DNA of 64,000 nt from Bolinopsis microptera (Eukaryota > Ctenophora > Tentaculata > Lobata > Bolinopsidae). The DNA lies in NCBI RefSeq assembly GCF_026151205.1, contig NC_087072.1:24135603-24199602 (forward strand). The letters are read 5' to 3'. A program made the translations under genes and the position numbers. Below the pieces are notes generated by a model, which had not been told where the DNA came from, searched no databases, and saw nothing but the letters and a program-made list of their open reading frames with translations. Below are positions 21,946 to 32,879 of this stretch, in pieces; position 1 is the first letter of the stretch; each line of letters starts with the position of its first letter.

Positions 21946-22541
21946 ACGTCGTGACCCCCCAATCCCAATCCCATTTCACTTATAAGTATCGGTGCGAAAG
22001 CCACGACACAGCCGCGTACTCGTGCAGGCCTACAACGTGTGGCAATTACCGTTTACTTCTAGACTCTAGCTAGGGTCTTAGATTACAATATTTACTAGGA
22101 AAATTGCAAATCACCTACCCGGTACAGATTGCAAGGATGTAGATTATTGTGCAAATGGGTCCGCTTATCTTAAACCTAATTTACAATTGAATAATGTAAT
22201 ATTATACAGGCACAGGAAGCAGGCGTGATATTTCCTCTGAATCCAAATGTGAACCGAAAATCATTCATGATCTTGGTTACAACTACAAGACGTTACATTA
22301 CCCTCTATTTACACTCCTTGGCTACACGAGGAGCCATACCAACAACCAATAGTAATACGATGACAGGAGAACTTTCCAAGTACTAGCCTGATTGATGAAA
22401 TTATGATAAATCGATAATAACATTTTATTCCCTTTTATCTAATTATCTGGTCACTGATATCTTTTGCAACGACCAACAAATAACATTCGATTTACTCGAG
22501 CACTAGTCACGTTTGCATTTTGGGGTTGGATTTCCGAAACG

Positions 22542-24695
22542 ATGATTCTGATAGTTCTCCTACTTGGGGTGAGCCTAGCAGAAGTACAGGCGGCCAAACA
22601 GTCGTGTCCCGAAGCTAAACAACTATTTGAGCGGTGTCTCAATCGTGGTGAGTCTCCAAGCCAGTTTAAAGTATTGATTATCATCTTGCTGAAACCTCCT
22701 CTAACCGAATTTAATTTTTGCTCGATTCTTTACAATTTAGTAAGTTTTAAGAAGTACGAGCACGACGTTGACAAATAAATGTCCAGGGTACGAAGCACGG
22801 CAATTGGAATACTGTATTCTCTCTGATAATGATATGGAGGTTAAGGATAGGAGCTGCAATAAAGCTGAAAAGATACTTTACACGACCTGCGGGTACCGAC
22901 AATGTAGCGGAAACTTCAGATCTGATGACGTCACACTCCCATCACCTGAAAATGACATGGCAGTAGCCTCAAATAACGACCTCTGTACGAAGATAGGATC
23001 TGAGACCCTGGAGAAGGGGGGCAGTGCAGTGGACGCTTCCATCTCAATCCTTCTTTGTCTGGGAGCAGTCCAGCCTCAGTCTAATGGTATCGGGGGAGGG
23101 GGCTTTATGGTCGTCCACACTAAGGAACATGACAACGTTATCAACTTCCGGGAAATGGCACCTAAAGCGTCCACCCAAGAAATGTTCGTGGAAGACAGCT
23201 CCTTGTCTGTAAACGGAGGGCTAGCAAGTGGGGTTCCCGGATCAGTGGCTGGATATTGGAAAGCTCATAGACTTTTTGGAAAACTAAACTGGGCTGACCT
23301 GTTTGCTCCAACTGTAGCTCTGCTGAACGAAGGTTTTCCAGTTTCAAAGCACATGGAATATGCACTCTCCCGTACGAAACAGTATCTGATAAAAGATTTG
23401 AATGCAAGGAAAATATTCTTCAAAAATCCTGAAGATCAAGAAAGCTATTTGAGGGAAGGTGAGATGTTCCGGAATGATAAACTAGCTGAAACTCTCCAAC
23501 ACATCGGTGACCATGGTCCCCAGGCTTTTTATAGAGGACAAATCGCAAAGAACATTGTTAGGGCCACGGTAAGTGTAACATATGATTCTTAATGTATACA
23601 ATCCAGTCTTTTATATTCTGCAATTCAAATAGGAGATTCGTGCAATGACCAGTTATTATTATTAAATATTTTTTGAATGGCTAATTAAATCATTTTCAGA
23701 AAGCAACAGGAGGAATAATGACCATGTGGGATTTATCACGATACCGTGCTCTGGTTCAAGAACCTCTCCAATTTGAGTACAGATCTAAAAGGTTCTTAGC
23801 TGTGCCACCTCCTGCCTCGGGCCATGTCCTTTCCATCGTGTTTCAGCTTCTGGACAATTTTGACCTCAGTTCCCAGGATGCTCAAGCATGGAGCGAGATT
23901 CTGGAAGCTATTAGATTCGGGTTCGCAATTAGGGGCCAAACCGGTGACCCGGAATTTTCCGAGAAATCAAAATGGTTGGTGGAAAAAGTTCAGAACGGAA
24001 CCTGGTCTAAGGAGATCCTGAAAAAGTACGTGAAAAAGAACAAAAACCAGTTCAGAGGGCCCTACGACAATGTGGATGAGTACATGCAATCTGGACCTCT
24101 TTACGAAAACTTTGACGGAACCCACACTGCGCATGTTTCCGTGCTTGGACCTGACGGAAGTGCTGTATCCTGCACCTCCACTGTCAACCTGTGGTTTGGG
24201 TCTCGAGTCATGACTGATGACGGCTTCATAATGAACAACCAGATGGACGATTTCTCGACCCCTGGAGCCGTCAACACGTTTGGGTTCCCATCTGCTCCTG
24301 AAAACTTCATTGTCCCTGGGAAACGGCCTATGTCGTCGACTGCCGCCTCAATCATCGTAGACGAGGAAGGTAGAGCCCGTTTTGCTACTGGAGCCGTGGG
24401 TGGGTCTAGAATCATAACAAGTACCATTCAGTCCATCATAAATGTTCTGGATTGGGGAATGACTCTGGAAGAAAGTCTTAATGCTAAAAGGCTTCACGAC
24501 CAACTTACAACAGAAACAAGGTACGAACCAGGATTTGACGAAAAGTTGCTAAAGGAGCTAAGGGAGATGGGATATAACATGGTAGAGAAGAGAGGAATTA
24601 TGTCCGCCGTATGCAGCGTGTCTAGTTTGAATGAGGAAACTGAAGCCCGTGGTGATCCAAGAAAACAGGGATCCGGACGTGTCATTAGGATGTAA
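22542..24695 (+). CDS. Gamma-glutamyltransferase, secreted form with N-terminal Cys-rich segment
   Basis: Exons 22542-22647, 22787-23568 and 23700-24695, GT-AG with matching phases, give 627 residues. The enzyme cleaves the gamma-glutamyl bond of glutathione and transfers or hydrolyses it outside the cell. Family marks: PQSNGIGGGGFMVVH, FREMAPKAS, GVPGSVAGYW in the large subunit; TAHVSV with the autoprocessing nucleophile threonine; STVNLWFGSRV, NNQMDDFSTP and GKRPMSSTAASI in the small subunit. Human GGT1 has about 569 residues and an N-terminal membrane anchor. Here a signal peptide (MILIVLLLGVSLAEVQA) is followed by about 70 residues with eight cysteines (CPEAKQLFERC, YCILS, SC, TTCGYRQC) before the enzyme domain. 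This Cys-rich module is not part of the usual family layout and is not recognised. An AATAAA near 25207 could serve as poly(A) signal. Confidence 0.92.
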
Positions 24696-25370
24696 CTGTA
24701 AGTATTGATCAATACTTTTTGGACTCAATACTTCAATACTCAATGTAGTAGTGAGTCCAAAAACATTATAAATTATAACATGTTTGAATTGTTTATAATA
24801 ATAGTCGGTTTATAGTAGATCAGAGAAATTGTTTAATGTTTAACTGTACGACTTGCAGTTGGTCTAACCAGAGCCCTCACCACACACGCTTGCGGTACTT
24901 TTAGTGTAACTATAAGCACGTGGTTACTGGTTATATTATAGTTGGTTATATTATAGGTGAACTGTATTATATGACATTCAGACATTGATTGCTAACTAAC
25001 ATTTTCCTCTCATGTCTCAACATTTAGAAATTTAGCTTAATTAATTTTTCTTCACATATATTTTTATTGTCGATGTCATTATTTATATTATGAATACTTT
25101 GTCATTTTTAAATCATATCATTTCATTTACAATGATGAGGTTTTAATTTGACGGACTCAATATCAAATATTTATAAGTAAAATGTAAAACCATGACGATC
25201 GGTTCAAAATAAATAATGTTATTAAACATTAAACTAAAAATTACATATAAATGTCAAAGTGATTCAAATCAGAAACTTGATCGACAAAATGCCGATTCTG
25301 ACGGCCCTTAACTATACCGTAGCTCGACGCAATAGCTTGACGCAATATAACGTATAAGCATAAAAATACC
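24696..25370. other. 3' flank of the gamma-glutamyltransferase gene
   Basis: AT-rich, no gene seen. Just after the stop is a short run of related strings (AATACTTTTTGGACTCAATACTTCAATACTCAATG) and an inverted GAGTCCAAAA / TTTTGGACTC pair at about 24717-24762 that could form a stem in the 3' UTR. Confidence 0.5.
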
Positions 25371-25374
25371 CAGC

Positions 25375-25605
25375 AGTTAGCAGCAGTTTCTTTGCACTTT
25401 AGACTTAGTCTCCCTAGCTGTGTGGGCGCGATTGCAGTTTTTTGCACTTCGTTCCTCCTAGCTGTGTAGGGGGTGCACGATAAAAATAAACTTGCTATGC
25501 ACAGGAGGACTATAGTGCAAAGAAACTGCTGCTATAACTGCTGCTCACTGCTGCTCACTACTGGTCACTGCTGCTCACTACTGCTCACTGCTGCTGTCGC
25601 GCGCA
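25375..25605. repeat. Inverted repeat with (CTGCTCA)-type minisatellite
   Basis: GTTAGCAGCAGTTTCTTTGC at 25375 is matched inversely at 25512-25538 (TAGTGCAAAGAAACTGCTGC), leaving a loop of about 110 bp that itself contains two copies of TCCTAGCTGTGTRGG-like sequence. Beyond the right arm is a tandem run of CTGCTCACTGCTGCTCACTA units to about 25600. Confidence 0.8.
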
Positions 25606-25960
25606 CTGCTGTGGTGCTAAAATTATCTACTAATATGAAGATGTCTTATCAAAAACACGTTGCAGCTTGAAGAAATTTAATTATACACATGCCTGGATCC
25701 TGTTTCAGATCAACACATACAGCTTGTCATGTGATGGAATATGAGCTGACTGGGGTGATAAACCTACACACGTCTTTATGACCTGAGCAAGCTGATAAAT
25801 TGTGAGTTGTGGGATGGTAGTGGAATTTCAAAGTCACGCCATGGGGAGATTATGTGCTGATAGTCAAGTTACCACATCATGCCATGGTGATAAAATTATC
25901 AACAATTATGAAGGTGTCTTATCAAAAACTCGTTGCAGCTTGCAGCCTGCATACTTGAGA
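25605..25960. repeat. Direct duplication of an 80-bp segment
   Basis: The block with AAAATTATC, GTGTCTTATC/ATGTCTTATC, AAAAACACGTTGCAGCTT at 25612-25690 recurs at 25885-25965 with a few differences, about 270 bp apart. The spacer shows no gene. Confidence 0.75.
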
Positions 25961-26484
25961 AATAATTGAATTGAATAACCTTTTGCAAAAGTAGACTCAT
26001 ATTACAATGGTAATCTAATTGATTGATGTATATGGGGGACAGCAAGTAACTTCGTAGTTTCACATTGCCTTGTTTCTTTGCTTCAGTAGAAATTTAAAAA
26101 AATGAACTCTAAGCTTTTCTGTTGTTTAAACCAGCTTATAATTGCAAATAATTACCTATTAAAGACCCCTCCAAAGATTTATCTCCATTCTGGAGATGGA
26201 CCTGTAACTCTTGAGTCTGTCGAGCACTGCATCCAACATGTAGGAATATTTCCCAGTGGGCGCATTAAAGGATTACACCAGAGGAACGTGAATGGGGATC
26301 ATTGCAAATGTCAACTAGTCGGACAGAGATCATCTTCATCACTTTCTGAATTATCATTCATAACCAGTAGTTAGCACATCGTTGATTTTTGCTTTCAAAT
26401 GATAACTGCTACTCTTATCGATTTTATTGTTTAACTCGACGGCTTCTTCTCAAGAGCGAAGGAATGGTCATCACTTCATAACAT

Positions 26485-26695
26485 GCTTCTCACGATGCTC
26501 TTGATCTAGGAAGAATGCACTTTTGCTGTGGTGTGTCACACTCCATATGAGTAAATCTCAAGGTGATGTTGATCTAGGAAGAATGCACTTTTACTACTTT
26601 ACTATGCTGTGTCACACTCCACATGGACAAATCTCGAGGTGCTCTTGATCTAGGAAGAATGCACTTTTGTTGCGGAGTGTCATACTCCATATAAA
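26485..26695. repeat. Tandem repeat, three copies of about 70 bp
   Basis: Three head-to-tail units each containing TTGATCTAGGAAGAATGCAC, a TTTTGCTG-like link and TGTCACACTCCATATG. Units differ by small insertions. It lies directly upstream of the first supported exon of the coiled-coil gene. Confidence 0.88.
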
Positions 26696-26753
26696 TTTTT
26701 CATTTTGCTTACACTTTCTTAATTTTGTATCTTAACATTTATCAACCAATTAG

Positions 26754-27690
26754 AAACATGGACAATTGTGGACTCACAATAAGATGTGGAGGGGATCGTT
26801 TCCCTGTGAGAGTGGGAGGAGAGATGGTACATACATGTTATTGCGAGTGGGTGCTCCTCCTCAACCCCGAGGAGCATAGTCTCCTGTACAGAGAGATTGC
26901 TGTAAGTTTAAACACAGAAAAAACTTAACCTCTGTTCTACTTAAAGTTAACCTTTCAGAGAGCGCAGATAATCTGCGGCAACAAGAAAGAGACTCTATAA
27001 CTTCTTTATTTATTTTTATGAATGTCATTTTATTTTATTTTATTCCAACACACAGTCCTCATAACAGAGCTGCTCCTCCCCCTCACAGTGAGGTTAGTAT
27101 TCTGTACAGCTATTCAGCTAACAGTGGTGTGACATTATTCAAGTTTTAAAGAACATGTTGTTTTATTACTTCTTCTATCTGAGGACTTGCATAGGTTCCT
27201 AACAATAGTTTTATCTTAACACCATCTGTTTTTATATTTCAGGAGGAGATTGTGCAGTTAATAAGTGGGGATATTCACCCGATCAGTGCTCACTGTGTGA
27301 ACATCACTGCGGATCTCGATACTGCTGAGAGTGTAAATGTGAGTTTTATATTTATCAGGTTTGTTTTTCTTCATATCAGAGCTTTCATTAGACATCCTTT
27401 CCACTTTCTATGGACTGATATTTTTGCATTGTTTGATTATATTTTTAATATGATATCTTAGTCATACTTTTTTTCATTCATCTTCATAGGAAAAAGCGTT
27501 AAAAGAAGTTAACAAAAGGCTACGCGAGGTAGAGGTATTGCAACGTGAGGCAGAGGAAAGGAGACGTGATGCAGAGGAAAGGAGACGTGAGGCAGATGTA
27601 GGGAAACGTAAGGCAGAGGAGGAGTGCGAGAGACTGAATGACAGAGCCATTCGGATTAAAAGAAGACTTATGGAATACATTGATCTTTAA
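26754..27690 (+). CDS. Unrecognised gene with C-terminal charged coiled coil
   Basis: Exons 26754-26901, 27243-27338 and 27490-27690 have good GT-AG sites and compatible phases (2, 0, 0). A Met codon occurs at 26758; whether it is the start or there are earlier exons is open. The first exon encodes NCGLTIRCGGDRFPVRVGG and HTCYCEWVLLL, with several cysteines. The second encodes EEIVQLISGDIHPISAHC. The third is a highly charged heptad-like coil with repeats of EAEERRRD, ending in RLNDRAIRIKRRL and a stop. I do not recognise the family and propose no function. A second version of the last exon lies at 27858-28001. Confidence 0.6.
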
Positions 27691-27696
27691 CGTGAG

Positions 27697-27832
27697 ATTG
27701 ACTTGTATCACGTTGCGACCCCCACGGTCGTTTCACTATGGTGACGATACAGGGGGACGATACAGGGGGACGATACAGGGGGAGCCGCGCACTTCGTGCG
27801 CGGCGGGTCATACAACGTATGACAAAGATTGA
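27697..27832 (+). repeat. Hairpin-rich interspersed repeat, copy 1
   Basis: Begins near ACTTGTATCACGTTG, includes three tandem copies of GGACGATACAGGG, then two hairpins: GCGCAC TTC GTGCGC and GTCATAC AAC GTATGAC. It lies between the two versions of the coiled-coil gene's last exon. An inverted copy with one GATACAGGG unit is at 29812-29907. Confidence 0.85.
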
Positions 27833-27857
27833 TTATGATTGGTGAACGTGTTTATAG

Positions 27858-28001
27858 GAAAAAGCCTTAAAAGAAGTTAACGAAAGACTACGTCAACGTG
27901 AGGTAGAGGAAAGGAAACGTAAGGCAGAGGAAAGGAAACGTAAGGCAGAGGAGGAATGCGAGAGACTGAATGACAGAGCCAATCGGATTAAAAAGACTTA
28001 A
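27858..28001 (+). other. Duplicated alternative last exon of the coiled-coil gene
   Basis: After an acceptor (TTTATAG) the sequence repeats the third exon with changes: EKALKEVNERLRQREVEE, then KRKAEE twice and RLNDRANRIKKT followed by a stop at 27999-28001. It keeps phase 0, so it could replace or follow the exon at 27490-27690. It is 48 codons against 67, mainly by losing one or two copies of the charged unit and the last residues. The stop directly abuts the 121-bp minisatellite. Confidence 0.65.
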
Positions 28002-28402
28002 CTGAATACTGGGATTCCTTGAAGAGGTCTTATTCTAATTGGAACCATCTAGGGGAATTAAATTAAATTATTGGATGCCAGGAACTATAATTAAATATAC
28101 TGGAATTGATTGACATTAAGAACTGAATACTGGGATTCCCTGGATAGGTCTTATTCTAATTGGAACCATCTAGGGGAATTAAATTAAATTATTGGATACC
28201 AGGAACTAAAATTAAATATATTGGAATTGATTGACATCAAGAATTGAATACTGGGATTCCTTGAAGTTGAAGAGGTCTTATTCTAATTGGAACCATTTAG
28301 GGGAATTAAATTAAATTATTGGATGCCAGGAACTAGAATTAAATATACTGGAATTGATTGAATCAAGAACTGAATACTGGGATTCCTTTAAGAGATCTTA
28401 TT
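28002..28402. repeat. Minisatellite, about 121-bp period, three copies plus partial
   Basis: Units start at about 28002, 28123, 28244 and 28370 with YTGAATACTGGGATTCC and contain CTTATTCTAATTGGAACCAT and GGGGAATTAAATTAAATTAT. Copies are over 90 percent alike by eye. Confidence 0.93.
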
Positions 28403-28746
28403 CTTTTTTTGATTGAATACGCCCAATGGGCGCTGGTCTGTACCGAAATATAAAAAACATACAATATAAAATTATAGAGAAACATAGAGAATAAAATTCT
28501 AGCAAGCCTCCGAAAACTATTTAGCCTTGTGTGTCGACGTAACTAGAAAATAGCATAAAAATATGAGTTGCAGTTCAGGTTCTGTTACTTTAACATTTAC
28601 CAGTCTCAGCACTGAAAAAAACACACTAACAACTAAATAAGCTTTCAACGCGGTTCATTTATTAATTGTAAAAAGTGGTAAATCTACACACGGCAACTCC
28701 AGTCAGCACCAAATAACACTCAACATACATCATACATTAACTCTTA

Positions 28747-29598
28747 TCAGGAGCTTTGGGACGTTTGAGATGATAAGGTTTTATCAGCCGTGCAGATCTT
28801 TCTGTCGCGTATGAAATAATGTTTATTTGAGTCTTTCTGGATCATCTGTTTCATCTCCTTAACAAGTTTACTATGCGCAAGCTGTTCCTCTTTGGTTCTG
28901 TCCGGTCCCAAATAAACATGTTTGAAAGAGTCACTGTCTCTGAGGTTTCGTGCACGCATCAAAATCAAGTCTACCTCACTGGCACAACCAAATTCGACCT
29001 TGATAGGCCTATTCTTACCCGGTTCCTTCCTTCCGATTCTGTAGACCTCACCAGTGCGGAGCACGGGGAAAGCGTCAGTTCCGTAAAGTATGTCCTTGAC
29101 AACTTTGTTGAGCTCAAAATCGGCTTCTTTATCACTTTCATGGCAACCGTAGATCATCAAGTACTTCGATCGTTTCTTCTCTTCATTTACAGTCCTGACG
29201 GCTTGTTTGATAGAGTTTTCTGTTAAAGGTTTCCCGCTAGGACGCTGAGCAGTGTTTTTCTTGACAACATCCGTCCAACTTTTCATTTCTGATTTAACTG
29301 TCTCCTGAACTGAATTCATCTGTCCTTGTTGAGTTTCAATAATTAGTTTCTGATCCGCTATTTTCTCCGATTTCATGACATCAATTTTCCCAGCAGCACT
29401 TTTACAAAGTTTAATATTCTTCTCCGCCAATTTCATTAAGCTGCCGATGATTTTGACGAGTGGATTTTTGTTAAGTTTCATTAAAGCGGTCTCAGTAAAG
29501 TCAGATCTACATGAAACATTGGCAACCTTGAATATTTTCTGAATTTCTGATGTCATCTCATGGTCCATCGCGTTGAGCCGGTCCACTGAAAAATCCAT
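28747..29598 (-). CDS. LINE ORF1-like protein, orphan copy B
   Basis: ATG at 29598 gives 283 residues. Block order matches the frame at 11816-12724: an N-terminal coil, SWTDVVKKN, then RSKYLMIYGCHESDKEAD, VYRIGRKEPGKNRPIKVEF, YLGPDRTKEEQLAHSKL and HYFIRDRKICTAD. Overall identity between the two is low outside these blocks, so they are separate lineages. Again no reverse transcriptase follows. The frame lies between inverted hairpin repeats at 27697-27832 and 29812-29907. Confidence 0.75.
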   Translation of the reverse strand: MDFSVDRLNAMDHEMTSEIQKIFKVANVSCRSDFTETALMKLNKNPLVKIIGSLMKLAEKNIKLCKSAAGKIDVMKSEKIADQKLIIETQQGQMNSVQETVKSEMKSWTDVVKKNTAQRPSGKPLTENSIKQAVRTVNEEKKRSKYLMIYGCHESDKEADFELNKVVKDILYGTDAFPVLRTGEVYRIGRKEPGKNRPIKVEFGCASEVDLILMRARNLRDSDSFKHVYLGPDRTKEEQLAHSKLVKEMKQMIQKDSNKHYFIRDRKICTADKTLSSQTSQSS

Positions 29599-29811
29599 GC
29601 TACACAGTCGGCGCTGTTGAAAGTCGACGTGGCGAGTAACACTTTCACTGATAACGATCACTGATAAGCGAGCTAAAAAACAGTGCAAATACAAATTGGT
29701 TTACTGCGAACTAATTGGAACCTGTGTACCATTGTTTTCTAGAGACTGTGAGAATTTTCACAGTACCAAATTTGTTATACCTTTTTGGAAAAATCGGTGA
29801 GTTTTGCTTTG

Positions 29812-29907
29812 TCATACGTTGTATGACCCGCCGCGCATGAAGTGCGCAGCTTCCCCTGTATCGTCGAAGTGAAGCGACCATGGGGGTCACCACGTGATAC
29901 AAGTTCT
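29812..29907 (-). repeat. Hairpin-rich interspersed repeat, copy 2 (inverted)
   Basis: On the minus strand this reads like 27697-27832: ACTTGTATCACGTGGTGACC, one GATACAGGG unit, GCGCACTTCATGCGC and GTCATACAACGTATGAC. Only a few base differences and loss of two short tandem units separate the copies. Confidence 0.88.
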
Positions 29908-30059
29908 GCTTAGGTGCCATATTTGCAACCGTGCGCGGCTTTTGGAGCAAAAGTAGGTGTCTGAGTAGTAAAACCAAAAATCGCGTAATTTGACGAAATT
30001 TGTTAATTTTTCTTGTATTATTCTGTCATATTTTCAATCTTCAGTTCCTTGAATGAAAT

Positions 30060-30520
30060 CATTTTGAAAATTGGTGAAGACCTTTTTGATTCATGATGTC
30101 AATCCTTCGCATCTCGCCACATTTCGCCATTTGTGGTTACTGGGCCGCGCTCAGCCTGTCATTCCGCCTAATCTTTATGTTTATGAACATGATAGCCTGA
30201 GGTCCCCAAGTAACATTGCATTTGTGGTTGCGAGAAATATTATTGGATGCGCGCGCGGCCCAGCAGTGCATCGCGCTACAAAAAACTTTCCGATAGGTGA
30301 TAGGGCTTTCACAACTGTCCGAAAAATTTAGTGGGTATCGGAGTTGATATAGTGATGAAAATGGGGCAAAATACGGTGCTTTTAGCTGTAACTTTTAGCG
30401 CGATGCGTTACTGTGCCACGCCGCGCACTCAATGAGGCTTCTTACAGCTTCTCCTCACTAGATCGGCAAAATGCGCTACTGTGCCGCGCAGAGCTGCGAT
30501 GAATTGACATCGTCAATTAA
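30060..30520. repeat. Composite foldback repeat related to 16480-16855
   Basis: Contains GATTCATGATGTCAATCCTTCGC, CTGGGCCGCGCTCAGCCTGTCATTCCGCC (inverse of the 16480-16700 motif) and AGTGCATCGCGCTACAA. From about 30400 the related strings TAGCGCGATGCGTTACTG and GAATTGACATCGTC appear in inverse order, so the block can fold on itself. Confidence 0.7.
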
Positions 30521-30529
30521 TCACAAGGG

Positions 30530-31140
30530 CAGAAATGAAGTTGTATCATTTCAGATCACTCAGATATAACCTAACAACATCAACATACATTAACTTAAAA
30601 AAGCAGAGGCTATATTTCACTTATATATATTATATTATTAATATATACTACTAATATTATATATTAGACCCAACTCACTCAGAACTCAGCACTGTGCACA
30701 AAGACGTTGAAACAGAGCTTCTCTCCCTACCAAAAACACTCATATTACCAAAAAGGAATCAATGAAACAGGAAATTTAATTTTAGCACATTTTTACAGAA
30801 TAAAAAGATGTAAAACAATTCATAAAATATAATGCCCATTTGGTGTATGACTTTTTGTCCTTGACTGTGCATGCTAGTTTGGTTTAAGAAAGACAGGTAA
30901 CTAACAGGGCAAGTAATGCGCGTGCCTGGAAGCTTTTGCACACACCGAAACGCTAGTTCAGTTAAGTTTATAGAGACAAGGCTCAGATTAGGACTAGAAG
31001 AAACATTTTTAGCAGACATTAGGGGTTCGATTTATAATTGTTACTATTAACTATAGGTTGCAGTCTTGTTGTGACAAAAAGTCTACACTAAAACATGCTT
31101 TAGTTTATATTGTGTAGTTCAAGGATATAAAATGCAGCTT
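30530..31140. other. Gap without recognised gene
   Basis: AT-rich, with a TATATATTATATTATTAATATATA stretch near 30623-30665. No exon, hairpin array or transposon end recognised. Confidence 0.5.
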
Positions 31141-31144
31141 CAAG

Positions 31145-31456
31145 GTGGATAGCTGGCGAAAGATTTTGGCCTTTGTATCACTGGTCATTCAAAGATGTAA
31201 GGGTAATTTACCCTTAAGTCTGGCCAACAGTGACAAGAGTATCCCACAGATGTATCAGGTACCTAGCACACAAGAAGAACAAAAAACACAAATACATAAT
31301 GGAAGACTCCTGAATGTCGAAAAAGCTACCTTCACCCCACGTGTTTCAAGTACGACGGGAGGAATGGCTTTGGAGGCATCTAAATTCTTAAAGCATATAA
31401 TAGCTGAGAAGACCAGCCTTAAAAATGGTCAAGGGTACTGTGATGTGTGTCCTTAA
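31145..31456 (+). pseudogene. Fragment of a transposon-encoded protein
   Basis: A 103-codon frame without an ATG start. The segment with RLLNVEKATFTPRVSSTTGG and MALEASKFLKHIIAEK resembles, from memory, a block with FTPLVFSTTGGMG common in mobile-element proteins of marine invertebrates. There is no upstream reverse transcriptase and the frame ends early, so it looks like a remnant. The assignment is tentative. Confidence 0.45.
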
Positions 31457-32600
31457 ATGTCAGAGCCGAACTGCAATTTGATTTGCTGAAAACGTGTATT
31501 ATTATATATCCAGCAGTGGGCTATATTTTGTCTTCTGACCTCTCGCAGCCCGATGTTACAAGACACAGTGCGCGTCCAGCCCGCTTAAAATACAGCACGC
31601 GAGCAGACAACATTTAACGTGACAAGTAACAATACAGCCTGGAGCACTTTCACTTTCAAACAAATTTTTGGGGCCTAAACTATTAAACTTTAAAGTTTAA
31701 CTATTACAAGACACGTATACCATATTTATGTCACTGACACTACATCTTAATGGTTCCCACGGCTCAAGGAATGCACCATATCACTTATCGGCCTCAGTCC
31801 CTATACCACTCAGTGCAATATGATTGGCTGACATTGAACACGTGACGTGTTACCATGGTTGCAACAATTAGTGGCGACTTTAAGTCTAGAGTTGATGTTT
31901 ATACAGTATACACCATACACGCTCCATTGTTTATTTCAACTGATTTCCATTTCCATAATTACTCAAGCTATTTCAAGTAATAATTCTTGAAATTTTAAGC
32001 CGGAATTTTACCTGTAATTCTATTGTGTTCCCGAAAGAAATTTTGCCATGTTTTTTGTTTTGAAACTATACCGTTTACCACTAATATTGATGTTATGAAT
32101 TTGATCTTTTACTCAACGTAAAATATATATAATATATATATTCAATGTCCCTTCGTGCTTCGTTATCTTGAGCTCTCTTGGTAACTGCAGATGGCATTCA
32201 GTTTATAGTTACACAGTTGTTAAAGTTATGGCGAGCACTCTTTTTAATAGTTTAAGCTGAATTTATTGTTTGACCTGCCCTACACACTGTGTATTGATTA
32301 ACTCTCGATGTACATCTGATGTGTTGTCATGGTAACAGGAATTCTGTGTTACTCGTAGTATGGATTGATTGAGATACACAATTTTTAATCTATGTTAATG
32401 ATTAACATCCCGTTGCCTGTTCATCAATATAGTTGGTGTGTAATACTATTATAGTACAATGGATTTCAATTCTTCTATTGTGTGTGTTATATAATCAGTA
32501 ATGTTGCCCTGTTCTGCATCTTACACCATGATTTTCTATTAAATTTGCAGCTTTAGTTCGAAATCTTTTACTTCTATTTGCTATGATTGTTGAAAACTGT
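31457..32600. other. Gap, possible regulatory sequence only
   Basis: No gene recognised. A symmetrical AACACGTGACGTGTTACC near 31838-31855 contains overlapping CACGTG and ACGTG sites. Otherwise AT-rich. Confidence 0.45.
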
Positions 32601-32604
32601 AAAG

Positions 32605-32770
32605 CGCCCGCTCATGGATATACACGATATCATTCCTCGCCATGAGGGCGGAACTATCGTATAGCACTCGGGCCCGTTGGGCCCTCCGTGCTATACGAAA
32701 ATATCTCCGCCTCGGGGTGGCGCCCTCGTGGAGATATAAAATATTGCACGCGCACGCGCATGCAATATTT
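32605..32770. repeat. Array of four consecutive different stem-loops
   Basis: Stem 1: CGCC and CTCATGG at 32605-32617 with CCATGAGGGCG at 32640-32650. Stem 2: CGTATAGCAC (32658-32667) with GTGCTATACG (32688-32697), plus an inner GGGCCC/GGGCCC pairing. Stem 3: ATATCTCC (32701-32708) with GGAGATAT (32730-32737). Stem 4: AAATATTGCA (32739-32748) with TGCAATATTT (32761-32770). The stems sit within a few bases of each other and have unrelated sequences. The block is GC-rich against AT-rich surroundings. Confidence 0.9.
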
Positions 32771-32879
32771 AGTACTGCCCTCAAGGCTGCGGTGATATCT
32801 ATATGTATTATATATTCATCAGTGGTTACTGCAATTTGTGATCTGGACTTGGACCTGAACCAGATAAACACTCTAGAAT

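Noticed and set aside
26102-26374. 90-codon plus-strand frame starting with ATG
   Set aside because: No recognisable domain, no clear splice link in phase to the coiled-coil exons; could be chance in AT-rich DNA.
32605-32770. CRISPR-like array
   Set aside because: The hairpins differ in sequence and there are no equal spacers; the context is animal nuclear DNA.
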